A stretch of 64,000 nucleotides of DNA from Curtobacterium oceanosedimentum (GCF_020297365.1 NZ_JAIXIG010000003.1:1-64000); one strand, 5' to 3'. Positions 43,701 to 53,346 are shown, counted from the first letter of the stretch. The notes: generated from the letters alone by a model not told the origin. A program made the numbers and translations.

Positions 43701-45848
43701 CTAGGCGGCGACCGGTGCGTGCTGACCGACCGTCTCGCCGGCCGCGGTGGCCTCACCAGCGGCGGCGTCCTCGTCGGCGGGACGACGCCGGACCCACTTC
43801 TTCAGCGCGACGAGCACGCCGGCCGAGATGAAGGCACCGAGCACGACGGCCCCGAGCCAGATCCAGAAGTCGCCGATCGCGAAGAACACGAACACGCCGC
43901 CGTGCGGTGCACGCGAGGTCACACCGACCGCCATCGAGATCGCACCGGTGACCGCCGCACCGACCATCGACGCCGGGATGACCCGCAGCGGGTCCGCGGC
44001 AGCGAAGGGGATCGCCCCCTCCGAGATGAACGAGAAGCCCAGCAGGTACGCGGCCTTGCCGTTCTCACGCTCCGGCTTCGTGAAGCCCTTGCGGTAGAAC
44101 AGCGTCGAGGCCAGTGCCATCGCGAGCGGCGGCACCATGCCGGCACCCATGACGGCGGCCATGATCTCGAACGGCACCACGTTCGTCGCGGTCCCGGCAC
44201 CGAGCCCGGCGACGGCGAACGCGTAGGCCACCTTGTTGACCGGACCACCGAGGTCGAACGCCATCATCAGGCCCAGGATGATCCCGAGCAGGATCGCGGA
44301 GGCACCCGACAGCGAGTTGAGGAACCCGGTCAGCTGGGTCATGAGCCAGGCGATCGGCCCGCCGAGCACCAGGAGCATGAGGCCCGAGGCGATGATCGAC
44401 GCGAAGAGCGGGATGATCACGACCGGCATCAGGCCACGCAGCCAGCGCCAGGTCGGGATGCGGCCGATCCAGTACGCGGCGGCACCGGCGATCAGGCCAC
44501 CGACGAGACCACCGAGGAAGCCGGCGTTCATGAAGACGGCGATCGACCCGGCGACGAAGCCCGGCGCGATGCCGGGGCGGTCGGCCATCGCGTAGGCGAT
44601 GTACCCGGCGAGCGCGGCGACCAGGAACCCGAGCGACACCTGTCCGATCTGGAACGCGGCGGCCCCGAGGTAGTAACCGAGGCCCTCCGCCGGCAGGTTC
44701 AGCAGGGTCGAGTGGGTCAGCGTCCAGGCGGCGTTGCTCACACCGTCGTCGCCGTGGGTCGACGCGATCTCGTACCCGGAGAGCAGGAACCCGAGCGCGA
44801 TGAGCAGCCCGCCGCCCGCGACGAACGGGATCATGTAGCTGACACCGGTGAGCAGCCAGCGCTTGAGCGCCTGGCCGAAGTGCTCGTTCGACGTGGTCGT
44901 CTCGGTCGAGCTGGCGGCGCCCTGCACGCGGGTGGCGTTCGGGTCCTCCGAGGCGCGGATGGCCTCGGCGATCATCTCGTCGGGCGCGTCGACACCGCGC
45001 TTGACGGGGCCGGAGACGAGCGGCTTGCCGGCGAAGCGTCCGCGGTCACGGACGTCGACGTCGACCGCGAACACGACGGCGTCGGCGCGGGCGATGAGCT
45101 CCGGGTCGAGGGGTTCGACCTGCGAGGAGCCCTGCGTCTCGACGTGCATCTCGGCGCCGGCGCGCTGCGCCGCTGCCACCAGGGCGTCGGCCGCCATGTA
45201 GGTGTGCGCGATGCCGGTCGGGCAGGCGGTGACGCCGACGATGACCTTGCGGGCACCGGTCGCCGGACCGGACGCGTCGTCGGTCGCTGCGTGCGATCCG
45301 GCGGCGGGTCGCGCCTGCTGGCCGGTCGCGGTCGTCGCACCGGAGGCACGGCTCGCGTTCCCGACGCCGGCTGCGGACACCTCGCCGCTCACCTCGTGGT
45401 CGACGAGCTCGACGATCTCGTCGGGGGTGGTCGCGGCGCGGAGCGCGGCGGTGAAGTCCTCGCGGATGAGCGCGCGGGCCAGGGTCGACAGGACCGTCAG
45501 GTGGTCCTTGTCCGCCCCCTCGGGCACGGCGATCATGAAGACGATGTCGGCGTCGCCGTCCGGGGCGCCGAACGGCACCTTCCGGGCCAGGCGGGAGAAC
45601 GCCAGGGTCGGTTCGGACACCGACGCCGAGCGGGCGTGCGGGATCGCGATGCCACCGGGGACGCCGGTGCCGACGCTCGCCTCGCGCGCGATGGCGTCGT
45701 CGGCGAGCGCGGCTCCGTCGGCGGCGCGGCCGGTCGCGGCGACGCGGGCGGCGAGCACGCGGATGACGTCGGTCGACGTGGCTCCGAGGTCCTCGTCGAG
45801 GCCGACGAGCTGCGCGCTGATGAGGCGCGGACTCGAGTCTGCGGACAT
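43701..45848 (-). CDS. fruA: PTS fructose transporter subunit IIABC
   Basis: The 715-residue permease phosphorylates fructose to fructose 1-phosphate during uptake. Domains in order: EIIA (about 1-150) with the phospho-His in GIAIPHARS, a linker of about 60 residues, EIIB (about 205-305) with the phospho-Cys in GVTACPTGIAHTYMA, and EIIC with eight or more membrane helices starting GVSYMIPFVAGGGLLIALGF. AAGGAG is well placed before the ATG. It is third in the fruR-fruK-fruA operon, 66 bp after fruK. Confidence 0.95.
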   Translation of the reverse strand: MSADSSPRLISAQLVGLDEDLGATSTDVIRVLAARVAATGRAADGAALADDAIAREASVGTGVPGGIAIPHARSASVSEPTLAFSRLARKVPFGAPDGDADIVFMIAVPEGADKDHLTVLSTLARALIREDFTAALRAATTPDEIVELVDHEVSGEVSAAGVGNASRASGATTATGQQARPAAGSHAATDDASGPATGARKVIVGVTACPTGIAHTYMAADALVAAAQRAGAEMHVETQGSSQVEPLDPELIARADAVVFAVDVDVRDRGRFAGKPLVSGPVKRGVDAPDEMIAEAIRASEDPNATRVQGAASSTETTTSNEHFGQALKRWLLTGVSYMIPFVAGGGLLIALGFLLSGYEIASTHGDDGVSNAAWTLTHSTLLNLPAEGLGYYLGAAAFQIGQVSLGFLVAALAGYIAYAMADRPGIAPGFVAGSIAVFMNAGFLGGLVGGLIAGAAAYWIGRIPTWRWLRGLMPVVIIPLFASIIASGLMLLVLGGPIAWLMTQLTGFLNSLSGASAILLGIILGLMMAFDLGGPVNKVAYAFAVAGLGAGTATNVVPFEIMAAVMGAGMVPPLAMALASTLFYRKGFTKPERENGKAAYLLGFSFISEGAIPFAAADPLRVIPASMVGAAVTGAISMAVGVTSRAPHGGVFVFFAIGDFWIWLGAVVLGAFISAGVLVALKKWVRRRPADEDAAAGEATAAGETVGQHAPVAA

Positions 45849-45914
45849 GTGCTTGCTCCTTCGCAATGGCGCTGATCGCGCGGGTCGTGCAGGTGTTCGG
45901 GGGTGGGGAGGGGG

Positions 45915-46925
45915 TCAGGCGGGTTCGGGCGTCCGGTGCGTCGTGAGCACCCGGACGGTGATCGCCGTCGGGTCGGTGTGGTCGAGTGCCGGGACGTCAC
46001 TGCCGGGCAGGGCGGCGGCTGCGGCACCGGTGGCGACCGCCTGGGCGAGACGCTGCTCCGGCGTCGCGCCCGCGCCCTCGGCGAGCAGGTAGCCGGCGAG
46101 CGAGGAGTCCCCCGCGCCGACGGTCGAGCGGGCGACGATCGTCGGCGCTGCGGCGACGAAGGCGCCCTCGTCGGACACCAGGACGGCGCCCGCGCTGCCC
46201 AGGGTGAGCAGGACCGTGCCGACGTTCCGCTGCCGGAGCCGCTCGGCCCCGGCCACGGCGGCGTCGAGGTCGCGCTCGTACTCCTCGGGGTCGCCGCCGA
46301 CGACCTCGGCGAGTTCCTCGGCGTTCGGCTTGACCAGGTCGATCCGCTCGCCGGACTGCAGCAGGGCGGTGAACGGCAGCCCCGACGAGTCGACCGCGAT
46401 CCGCACGTCCTCGCCGTGGCGGGCGCGGACCGCGCGGACCAGCACGGCGAGTGCGTCGTCCGGCAGCCCGGGCGGCAACGACCCGGCGACGACGACCCAT
46501 CGAGCGGCGGGACCGGTGGCGGTCGCGCCCGCGGTGTCGGCGACCAGTGCGGCGAGGTCGTCGAGCCGACCGGCGAGCGAGGGGCCGGGCTCGTTGAGCT
46601 TCGTGGTGGTGCCGGTCGGCTCGGTCACGGTGACGTTCGAGCGGAGCGGGGCGCCGATCGGCAGCGCAGCCGTCGGGATGCCGCGCGTGGCCAGGCCGAG
46701 CAGGACCGGGTCGAGCTCGTCACCGGGCAGGACGGCCACGGTGTCGCCCCCGCTCGCGACGACCACGCGGGAGACGTTGACGCCCTTGCCGCCGGGCTCC
46801 GCCGTCGACCGCGTCGCGCGCTGGACGGCGCCGCGCTGCAGCTCGCCCGCGAGCTCGATGGTGCGGTCGAGGGACGGGTTCGGCGTCACCGTGACGATGC
46901 GGGTGCTGCTGCGCTGCTCGTTCAC
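45915..46925 (-). CDS. fruK: 1-phosphofructokinase
   Basis: The 336-residue PfkB-family kinase turns fructose 1-phosphate into fructose 1,6-bisphosphate with ATP. It has TVTPNPSLDRTIEL, GGKGVNVSRVV (substrate binding), KLNEPGP, KPNAEEL and the catalytic anion hole STVGAGDSSLAGYL. The GTG start overlaps the fruR stop (GTGA). Together with fruA and fruR it forms a complete fructose uptake operon. Confidence 0.95.
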   Translation of the reverse strand: MNEQRSSTRIVTVTPNPSLDRTIELAGELQRGAVQRATRSTAEPGGKGVNVSRVVVASGGDTVAVLPGDELDPVLLGLATRGIPTAALPIGAPLRSNVTVTEPTGTTTKLNEPGPSLAGRLDDLAALVADTAGATATGPAARWVVVAGSLPPGLPDDALAVLVRAVRARHGEDVRIAVDSSGLPFTALLQSGERIDLVKPNAEELAEVVGGDPEEYERDLDAAVAGAERLRQRNVGTVLLTLGSAGAVLVSDEGAFVAAAPTIVARSTVGAGDSSLAGYLLAEGAGATPEQRLAQAVATGAAAAALPGSDVPALDHTDPTAITVRVLTTHRTPEPA

Positions 46926-47710
46926 GCGACGACCACCTCGACGTCGGCGTCGGTGAGCGCACCGGCGAGGTCGGCCGGCGGCTGCTCGTCGGTGACGAGC
47001 GTGTCGATCTCGTCCAGCCGCGCGAACCGCATGAGGGCCTCGATCCCGTGCTTGGCGGCGTCGGCGAGCACCACGGCCCGACGGGCGGCGAGGACGTACG
47101 CACCCTTGACGGCGGCCTCGTACTCGTCGGGGGTGCTCAGGCCGAAGCCCGCGGACAGGCCGTTCGTGCCGACGAACGCGATGTCGGGCCGGAGGGCGCC
47201 GATCTGCTCGACGGTGGCCGTGCCGACCGCGGCGCTCGTGACCCCGCGGACCCGTCCGCCGAGCAGGTGCAGCTCGACGTGCTCGCTGTGCTGCAGGGTC
47301 GCGGCGATCGGCACCGAGTTGGTGACGACGGTGATCGTCGCGCCGGGGGTGGACGGCTCCCAGCGGGCGAGTTCGGTGGCGACGGCCGCGCACGTCGTGC
47401 CGGCGTCGAGGGCGATCGAGCCCGTGAAGGTCGGCGGGACCAGGCGCATGGCGGCCCGGGCGATGGCGGACTTGGCGGAGCCGTGCTGCCCCTCGCGTTC
47501 GGCGACGGTCAGTTCGATGACGCTCGAGCGCCCGACGGGGACCGCTCCCCCGTGCACGCGGCGCAGGACCCCGGCCGATTCGAGCAGGTCCAGGTCGCGG
47601 CGCACCGTCTCGGTGGTGACGTCGAAGTGCTCGGCGAGGTCGGCCACCGAGACGCGGCCGGCGGTCTGCAGCGCCGCGGCGATGGCGTCGTGCCGCTCGG
47701 TTGCGTACAT
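46922..47710 (-). CDS. DeoR family regulator of the fructose operon
   Basis: The 262-residue repressor has a DeoR winged helix (VADLAEHFDVTTETVRRDLD, about residues 22-41) and the sugar-phosphate sensing domain (IALDAGTTCAAVATEL, FVGTNGL, VVLADAAKHG). As first gene of the operon with fruK and fruA it should sense fructose 1-phosphate and autoregulate. GAAGGAG precedes the ATG. Divergent from the acyltransferase gene. Confidence 0.9.
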   Translation of the reverse strand: MYATERHDAIAAALQTAGRVSVADLAEHFDVTTETVRRDLDLLESAGVLRRVHGGAVPVGRSSVIELTVAEREGQHGSAKSAIARAAMRLVPPTFTGSIALDAGTTCAAVATELARWEPSTPGATITVVTNSVPIAATLQHSEHVELHLLGGRVRGVTSAAVGTATVEQIGALRPDIAFVGTNGLSAGFGLSTPDEYEAAVKGAYVLAARRAVVLADAAKHGIEALMRFARLDEIDTLVTDEQPPADLAGALTDADVEVVVA

Positions 47711-47743
47711 GTCCGAACTCCTTCGTTCTCGTTGTTTCTCAGC

Positions 47744-47773
47744 ACCTTACGTCGAAAAACCACACAGACACAA
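47744..47773 (-). promoter_or_regulatory. Promoter of the fruR-fruK-fruA operon
   Basis: On the minus strand TTGTGT (47768-47773), an 18-bp spacer and TAAGGT (47744-47749). Between this and the start codon, GAGAAACAACGAGAACGAA (47723-47741) is a direct-repeat-like AACGA sequence that could be the DeoR-type operator. Confidence 0.5.
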
Positions 47774-47811
47774 GCCTCTGTTCCCGAAATGTGGAAAAGT
47801 CGCCGTCCGGC

Positions 47812-47829
47812 ATACTGGTACTCCAGTAT
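47812..47829. promoter_or_regulatory. Palindromic operator candidate at the acyltransferase start
   Basis: ATACTGG-TACT-CCAGTAT is a perfect inverted repeat ending seven bases before the ATG at 47836. The right arm contains CAGTAT, at -10 distance for a leaderless transcript, so a bound repressor would block the start. Confidence 0.5.
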
Positions 47830-47835
47830 CGAGGG

Positions 47836-49836
47836 ATGATCCGAAGCACGGTGGGCCGTCAGCATCGCCTGGACGTCCAAGGACTCCGCGCGGTCGCCGT
47901 CCTCGGCGTCGTGCTCTTCCACGCGGGCATGCCAGGAGCACAGGGCGGGTTCGTCGGCGTCGACGTGTTCTTCGTCATCTCGGGCTACCTGATCACCGGG
48001 AACCTGCTGCGCGACCGTGCGGTCCACGGCCGTCTCCGGCTCATCGTCTTCTTCCGACACCGCCTCGCCCGGCTCGCTCCCGCCGCGCTGGTCACCGTCG
48101 CGGCGACCGTCCTCGCCGTCCACGTCCTGCTGCCCCCACTCGACCGAGTCGCGGCGCGCGTCGACGCGCTCGCGGCGCTCGTCGGAGCAGAGAACCTCCG
48201 ACTGGCGCACGCGGGCACCGACTACCTCGCCGACCACACGACAGGGCCCTTCCAGCAGTTCTGGTCGCTCGGCGTCGAGGAACAGTTCTACGTCGCGTGG
48301 GCGCTGCTCCTCGCCGGTGTCCTCGCCGTTCCCGCACTCCGACGTCACGCGTTCGCGCTGACTGCCGTGCTCTGCGCGCTCAGCATCGGAGCCGTGCTCA
48401 TCGGGAGCACCCTCAGCGGCCCGTGGACGTTCTTCGGCGTGCACACCCGTGCGTGGGAGTTCGGGGTCGGAGCACTCGCGGCCATCGCGGCCAGGAGCGG
48501 ACGCCGTCGGGTCCTGCGGTCCGGGCGGCTCGCCCGACGAGCCACCGCCCCGGTCGGCCTGGGCCTGATCATGACGGCATCCGTCCTGTTCGACGCGAGC
48601 ACGCCGTTCCCCGGCCCGCTCACGGTCGTCCCCGTCGCGGGCGCTCTGCTCGTCGTCCTGCCCGGCGATGACGACGACCCGGTCCGCCGGGCCCTGGCGT
48701 GGGGGCCGATGCGCTGGGTCGGCGACCGGTCGTACTCGATGTACCTCTGGCACTGGCCGGCGCTCGTCGTCCCCGCTCTCGCCCTCGACCGCCCGCTCGG
48801 CCCGGCCGAGACCATCGCCGCCCTCGCCGTCACCGTGGTGCTCACCTGGAGCGGACACGCGCTCGTCGAGACACGGATGTCGAACTGGGCCCGCCGAGGG
48901 GGCATCCGGTCATTCGTGGTGGTGGCCGGAGTCGTGGCCACCGCCGTCCTCGTCGCCTCCGCGACCGCGCTCCCGCCGCTCCGCAGCACGGTGGCAGCGC
49001 CGTCGGCGACCCCGGCGGCGGTCCTCCGCGGTCCATGGGCACCGCGGACGGTCCCGGCGAACCTCGCGCCGGGCATCGCCGAGGCAGCTGCTGACCTGCC
49101 TCCGGTCTACCGAGACGGGTGTCACGGCGACTACGCGGCCCTGTCGACGAAGGCCTGCAGGTACGGGGCGGGCCAGCGGGATGTGGTCCTCTTCGGCGAC
49201 TCGCACGCTGCGCAGTGGACGTCGCCGCTCGCGACCGTCGCCGGACGGCACGATGCCGCCCTCGTCACCATGACCAAGTCGTCGTGCCCGAGCGCGGACC
49301 TGGCCGTCCGTCGGCAGCAACTCGGACGGAGCTACCCCGAGTGCGACGTCTGGCGACGCGACGCGTTCAGGCAGCTCGAGCGGATGCGACCCGAACTCGT
49401 GGTCCTCGCCGACGCCGCGAACGGGTACCGGTCCGACGCCGACGCGGCTGGCTGGCGCGATGCCGTCGCACGGACGATCGAGCGGATCAGGGCGACCGGG
49501 GCCGAGGTCGTGGTCATCGGCGACACGCCTGTGTGGGAGCAGACCCCCAACCGGTGCCTCTCCGCATCGCTCGAGGACGTCGCCGCCTGCACCGGACAGG
49601 TGCGCGACCTGACCGACACGTCCCGCTCGGCAGCGCAGGCAGCCGCCGCGTCCGCCGCCGGCGTCCCGATCGTCGACCCGGTGCCCTGGATCTGCCAGGA
49701 CCACTGCTCACCGGTGCTCTGGGACGTCCTGGTCTACCGCGACACGAACCACCTGACCGACACGATGGCCCGTGCCCTGACGCCGAGGACGGACGCCGCC
49801 CTCGGCCCGGTGCTCGACCGCGTCGACGACCGATGA
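47836..49836 (+). CDS. OafA-type acyltransferase with C-terminal SGNH domain
   Basis: The 666-residue membrane protein has an acyltransferase-3 domain (RLDVQGLRAVAVLGVVLFH, then FFVISGYLITGNLL, and FWSLGVEEQFYVAWALLL) with about ten membrane helices, followed by an extracellular SGNH hydrolase-like domain (VLFGDSHAAQWT and the late DTNHLT). This architecture O-acetylates cell-wall or exported polysaccharides. Cys pairs in the C-domain (DGCHG, TKACRYG, SSCPS, PECDVW) suggest disulphides. Its start lies directly after GAGGG, so leaderless initiation is more likely than Shine-Dalgarno use. It converges with the sugar ABC operon. Confidence 0.9.
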   Translation: MIRSTVGRQHRLDVQGLRAVAVLGVVLFHAGMPGAQGGFVGVDVFFVISGYLITGNLLRDRAVHGRLRLIVFFRHRLARLAPAALVTVAATVLAVHVLLPPLDRVAARVDALAALVGAENLRLAHAGTDYLADHTTGPFQQFWSLGVEEQFYVAWALLLAGVLAVPALRRHAFALTAVLCALSIGAVLIGSTLSGPWTFFGVHTRAWEFGVGALAAIAARSGRRRVLRSGRLARRATAPVGLGLIMTASVLFDASTPFPGPLTVVPVAGALLVVLPGDDDDPVRRALAWGPMRWVGDRSYSMYLWHWPALVVPALALDRPLGPAETIAALAVTVVLTWSGHALVETRMSNWARRGGIRSFVVVAGVVATAVLVASATALPPLRSTVAAPSATPAAVLRGPWAPRTVPANLAPGIAEAAADLPPVYRDGCHGDYAALSTKACRYGAGQRDVVLFGDSHAAQWTSPLATVAGRHDAALVTMTKSSCPSADLAVRRQQLGRSYPECDVWRRDAFRQLERMRPELVVLADAANGYRSDADAAGWRDAVARTIERIRATGAEVVVIGDTPVWEQTPNRCLSASLEDVAACTGQVRDLTDTSRSAAQAAAASAAGVPIVDPVPWICQDHCSPVLWDVLVYRDTNHLTDTMARALTPRTDAALGPVLDRVDDR

Positions 49837-49850
49837 GCGCGCGCGACGCG

Positions 49851-50774
49851 CTACCCCTTCACGGCCCCCGCGGTCATCCCCGTGACGAGCCGCCGCTGCA
49901 CGATGAGGAAGAACACGACCACCGGCACCGAGAACAACACACTCGCAGCCATGAGCCCCCCGAAGTCGGTGCCCTTGTCCGTCGAGAACCCGGCGAGCCA
50001 CACCGGCAGCGTGTACATCCCCTGGTCCTTGAGCATCACGTACGCGATCAGGTAGTCGTTCCACGCGGCGATGAACGCGAACACGCTCGTCGCGATCACG
50101 CCGGGCATCACCAGCGGGAACAGCACGCTCCGCAGGATCCGGAACGTGCCGGCCCCGTCCACCTTCGCGGCCTCCTCGATCTCGGTGGGCACCGCGACGA
50201 AGAACCCCCGCATCACCCAGATCGAGAACGGCAGCACGCTCGCGACGTAGGCCAGGATCAGCCCGACGTAGCTGTTCAGCAGCCCGAGCGTCTGGAACGA
50301 CAGGAACAGCGGGATGAGCAGCGCCCCGGACGGGATCATCTGCACGAACAGGATGGCCACCAGGATCACCCGACGACCGCGGAACCGGAAGCGTGACAGC
50401 GCCGCCGACGCCAGGAACCCGACGACGATCGACAGCAGCACCGCCGCCAGCACGACGATCGCCGAGTTCCGCAGGTACACCAGGAACCCGTCCTGTGTCA
50501 GCGCCCGGGTGAAGTTGTCGAGCGTCGGCCGGACGGGGAACCAGATCGGGGTGAGGGTGGTGACCTCGTCGGCCGGCTTGAACGCGGTGTTCACCATCCA
50601 GTAGATCGGGAACACCCACACCAGGCAGAACACCACGGCGATGGCGTTCGCCAGCACGCGCGGCCGGCGCCTGCGCTGGCGGACCGGCCGGGAGGCGCGG
50701 GTCGCCCCCGCCACGTCGGGCTGCGTCTCCGACGCGGTGGCGCCCGTCACACCGAGGGACGTCGTGGTCGTCAC
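49851..50774 (-). CDS. Carbohydrate ABC transporter permease (MalG type)
   Basis: The 307-residue inner-membrane permease has six helices, a 35-residue basic N-terminal extension and the EAA loop EEAAKVDGAGTFRILRSVLF with downstream FPLVMPG. It pairs with the permease encoded just upstream. GTGA overlap with that gene shows coupling. No ATPase gene is in the cluster, so a shared MsiK-like ATPase elsewhere in the genome is expected. Confidence 0.93.
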   Translation of the reverse strand: MTTTTSLGVTGATASETQPDVAGATRASRPVRQRRRRPRVLANAIAVVFCLVWVFPIYWMVNTAFKPADEVTTLTPIWFPVRPTLDNFTRALTQDGFLVYLRNSAIVVLAAVLLSIVVGFLASAALSRFRFRGRRVILVAILFVQMIPSGALLIPLFLSFQTLGLLNSYVGLILAYVASVLPFSIWVMRGFFVAVPTEIEEAAKVDGAGTFRILRSVLFPLVMPGVIATSVFAFIAAWNDYLIAYVMLKDQGMYTLPVWLAGFSTDKGTDFGGLMAASVLFSVPVVVFFLIVQRRLVTGMTAGAVKG

Positions 50775-51802
50775 AGGTCCTCCTCCCCGCTGCGGACGAG
50801 CCGGCGGATGTAGTAGCTGGTGAGCACGCCGAGGATCACCGTCGAGATGACCGCGATCGCCGCGCCCTGGCCGTAGGCGTTCGACACGAAGGACTGCACG
50901 AAGGTCCAGATGCCGAGGGTCAGCGTCGCCTCCTCCGGGCCGCCGCGGGTGAGCAGCCAGATCTGGTTGAAGACGTTGAAGTCCCAGATCACCGACAGGA
51001 TCGACACGAGCAGCAGCGTCGGGGCGAGCGCGGGCAGGGTGATCGCGCGGTACATCGTCCACGTCGTGGCCCCGTCGAGGGCGCCGGCCTCGTAGTACTC
51101 CGGGGCGATCTGCGACTGGGCCGCGTAGAGGGTGAGCGCCACGAAGGGCACGGCCTGCCAGATCACGAGCGTCAGGACGATCGTGTAGGCCTGCCCCGGG
51201 TGCGACGCCCAGTTGTCCTGGGTGTGGTCCCCGAAGACGCGCAGCTGCGTGATGACCCAGTTGAGCACCCCGTAGAAGGGCTGGAAGAGCCACTGCCACA
51301 CCAGGCTCGACGCCACGTTCGGCATCGCCCACGCCAGGACGAGCACGACACTGACCACCGTGCGCATGACCACGCCGAGCCGGGTGAGCAGCTGCGCGAC
51401 ACCCATGCCGATCACGATCGTCCCGAGGACCATGGCTCCCGTCACCAGCACGGTGCGCAGGATGACCGGCCAGAAACTCGCGTCGGTGAGCACACCGGTG
51501 TAGTTCGCGAACCCCGCGAACCCGGCCTGCCCGGTGAAGATCGCCCGGAGTCCGTAGTCCTGGAACGAGATGACGACGAGCCGGACGAGCGGGTAGACGA
51601 CGAGGGCGAGCAGGAGCAGTGCCGCCGGGGCGAGCAGGACGAGCGGCGCCCGCGACCCGACCGGCGACCGGCGCCGCGGACCGTTCCCGCCCTCGACACC
51701 CCGACCTCGCGACGGCCCCTGAACCGGACCGCCGCGGGCCCGCCCGCCGGTGACCGGCGCGGACTGCTCCGCGTCGGTCACCGGCTCCGCAGTGGACGTC
51801 AT
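50771..51802 (-). CDS. Carbohydrate ABC transporter permease (MalF type)
   Basis: The 343-residue permease has a Gly/Arg-rich N-terminal tail of about 50 residues, six membrane helices and the EAA loop EYYEAGALDGATTWTMYRAI. It starts 3 bp after the binding-protein gene. The FQDYGL and FVALTLYAAQSQI segments are typical for sugar permeases of the CUT1 group. Substrate unknown. Confidence 0.93.
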   Translation of the reverse strand: MTSTAEPVTDAEQSAPVTGGRARGGPVQGPSRGRGVEGGNGPRRRSPVGSRAPLVLLAPAALLLLALVVYPLVRLVVISFQDYGLRAIFTGQAGFAGFANYTGVLTDASFWPVILRTVLVTGAMVLGTIVIGMGVAQLLTRLGVVMRTVVSVVLVLAWAMPNVASSLVWQWLFQPFYGVLNWVITQLRVFGDHTQDNWASHPGQAYTIVLTLVIWQAVPFVALTLYAAQSQIAPEYYEAGALDGATTWTMYRAITLPALAPTLLLVSILSVIWDFNVFNQIWLLTRGGPEEATLTLGIWTFVQSFVSNAYGQGAAIAVISTVILGVLTSYYIRRLVRSGEEDL

Positions 51803-51805
51803 CGC

Positions 51806-53131
51806 CTACGGCTGCGCGTTCAGCGCGGTCGTGAGGTGCTTCGAGAAGCCCTCGGCGGCCTGCTCCGGCGACTTCCGGCCGGTGGCGACGTCGGCGAACA
51901 TCGACTGGAACGAAGCGTCACCCTCGATGGTGGCCCAGCCCGGCGTGGCCGGGGTCGGTCGGCTCGTGCCGGCCGCCTCGAAGTACGGCTTGTGCAGCTC
52001 GTCGACGTCGCCGGCGACCGCGTCGAGCAGCTCGGTGGAGTTCGGCTCCCAGCCGTCGACCCCGAACACCTGGTCCTGCTGGAACTCCTTCGAGGTCAGG
52101 ATCTTCAGGTAGTACAGCGCGAGCTCCTGGTTCTTCGCCTTGGCCGGGATCCCCAGGTCAGAGCCGCCGAGGAACACCGGCTGCGTCTTCCCCGCCGTGG
52201 ACGACGGCATCGGGAACGTGCCGATGCGGTCGGCGAGCTCCGGCTTCGCCGTGGTGATCGAACCGATCTCCCAGGCGGACCCGAGGAACGCCGAGGTGTT
52301 CCCCTGTGCGAAGACGTCGCTCTGCGAGGGCTTGTCGGTGTTGATGTCCTGGGTCGACTTCGCGGAGTACGTGTTCTGGAAGTCCTTCCACGCCGTCAGC
52401 CCCTCGACGGCCTCGTCCGAGTCGAGCGTGCCGGTCCACTCGCCGCCGTCGTCCGTCGCGATCTCGCCGCCGGCGTCCCAGACCCACTGCAACCCGCCGT
52501 ACCAGTACTGCCCGGGCATGTAGAAGGCCGAGAAGTCGCTCGCCGTGTTCGCTGCCTTGACCTTGTCGAGGGCGGCGGTGAGCTCCTCGTACGTGGTCGG
52601 CACGTCGGTGACCCCGGCGTCCTCCCAGACCTGCTTGTCGTAGATGACGGCGCGGTTGCCGGCGAACAGCGGGGCGCCGTAGAGCTTGCCGTCGACGGTG
52701 GCCGGACCCTCGAGCCCGGTCAGCCAGGTCTGGCCGTCCTTGAGCTCGTCGCGGTACGGCGTCAGGTCGGTCAACCCGCCGGCCGCCGCGTAGACCGGCA
52801 CCTGCGTGTTGCCGAGGTCGACGACGTCGGGGGCGTCGTCCTGCGCCAGTGCGGTGGTCAGCTTGGTGGTGATGCCGTCCCACTGCTGGGTCTGCACCTT
52901 CACCTTCGCCCCGGTGTCCTCGGTGAACTGCTCGGCGGCGGCGTCGAGCACCTTCTCGCTCAGGTCGCCGTTCATCATCCAGACGGTGATGGTCTTGCCC
53001 GTGCCATCGGGGGTGCCGATGGACTTCGTGCCACCGTCGGAAGCGGCGTTGCTCCCGGCGGAGCACCCGGTGAGGGCGAGCGCGCCGGCGAGGGCGAGCG
53101 CACCGAGTGCGGCGAAACGCGTACGTGTCAC
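51806..53131 (-). CDS. Sugar ABC transporter substrate-binding lipoprotein
   Basis: The 441-residue lipoprotein has a signal peptide with lipobox LTGC and a class-1 sugar-binding fold: TITVWMMNGD, DAPDVVDLGNTQ, YGAPLFAGNRAVIYDKQVW and GGSDLGIPAKAKNQE. It delivers sugar to the two permeases encoded downstream. The start is a GTG six bases after AGGGAG. The upstream region holds two palindromes and a promoter, so uptake is probably controlled by a sugar-responsive repressor. Confidence 0.93.
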   Translation of the reverse strand: MTRTRFAALGALALAGALALTGCSAGSNAASDGGTKSIGTPDGTGKTITVWMMNGDLSEKVLDAAAEQFTEDTGAKVKVQTQQWDGITTKLTTALAQDDAPDVVDLGNTQVPVYAAAGGLTDLTPYRDELKDGQTWLTGLEGPATVDGKLYGAPLFAGNRAVIYDKQVWEDAGVTDVPTTYEELTAALDKVKAANTASDFSAFYMPGQYWYGGLQWVWDAGGEIATDDGGEWTGTLDSDEAVEGLTAWKDFQNTYSAKSTQDINTDKPSQSDVFAQGNTSAFLGSAWEIGSITTAKPELADRIGTFPMPSSTAGKTQPVFLGGSDLGIPAKAKNQELALYYLKILTSKEFQQDQVFGVDGWEPNSTELLDAVAGDVDELHKPYFEAAGTSRPTPATPGWATIEGDASFQSMFADVATGRKSPEQAAEGFSKHLTTALNAQP

Positions 53132-53150
53132 GATGACTCCCTTGGTCCGA

Positions 53151-53208
53151 CCTTTATGAAAGGACGTTGCGTATTCGCAATAGAAGACCTTCGGGAGCAC
53201 GTTGTCAA
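53151..53208 (-). promoter_or_regulatory. Promoter and two palindromic operators of the sugar ABC operon
   Basis: On the minus strand, TTGACA (53203-53208) and an AT-rich -10, TCTATT (53179-53184), are 18 bp apart. TTGCG-TATT-CGCAA (53167-53180) is a perfect inverted repeat overlapping the -10, and CCTTT-ATG-AAAGG (53151-53163) follows. Both are placed for repression. Confidence 0.6.
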
Positions 53209-53346
53209 CCGTTGGATCGGTCCCTGTGACCGCTTTCGATCCGCGTGTTTCCGGGGCGTCACGGATGTCGAACAGATCGACGCAGACGCTTGACGAGGTG
53301 GTCATGACCAGGCATGATCCGCGCTTCGCGAGCACGGCTCGAACGC

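Noticed and set aside
41247..45875. Plus-strand ORF of about 1540 codons across the ROK, GH20 and fruA genes
   Set aside because: It runs through three well-defined genes in the wrong frame or strand and has only low-complexity Arg/Asp/Glu sequence.
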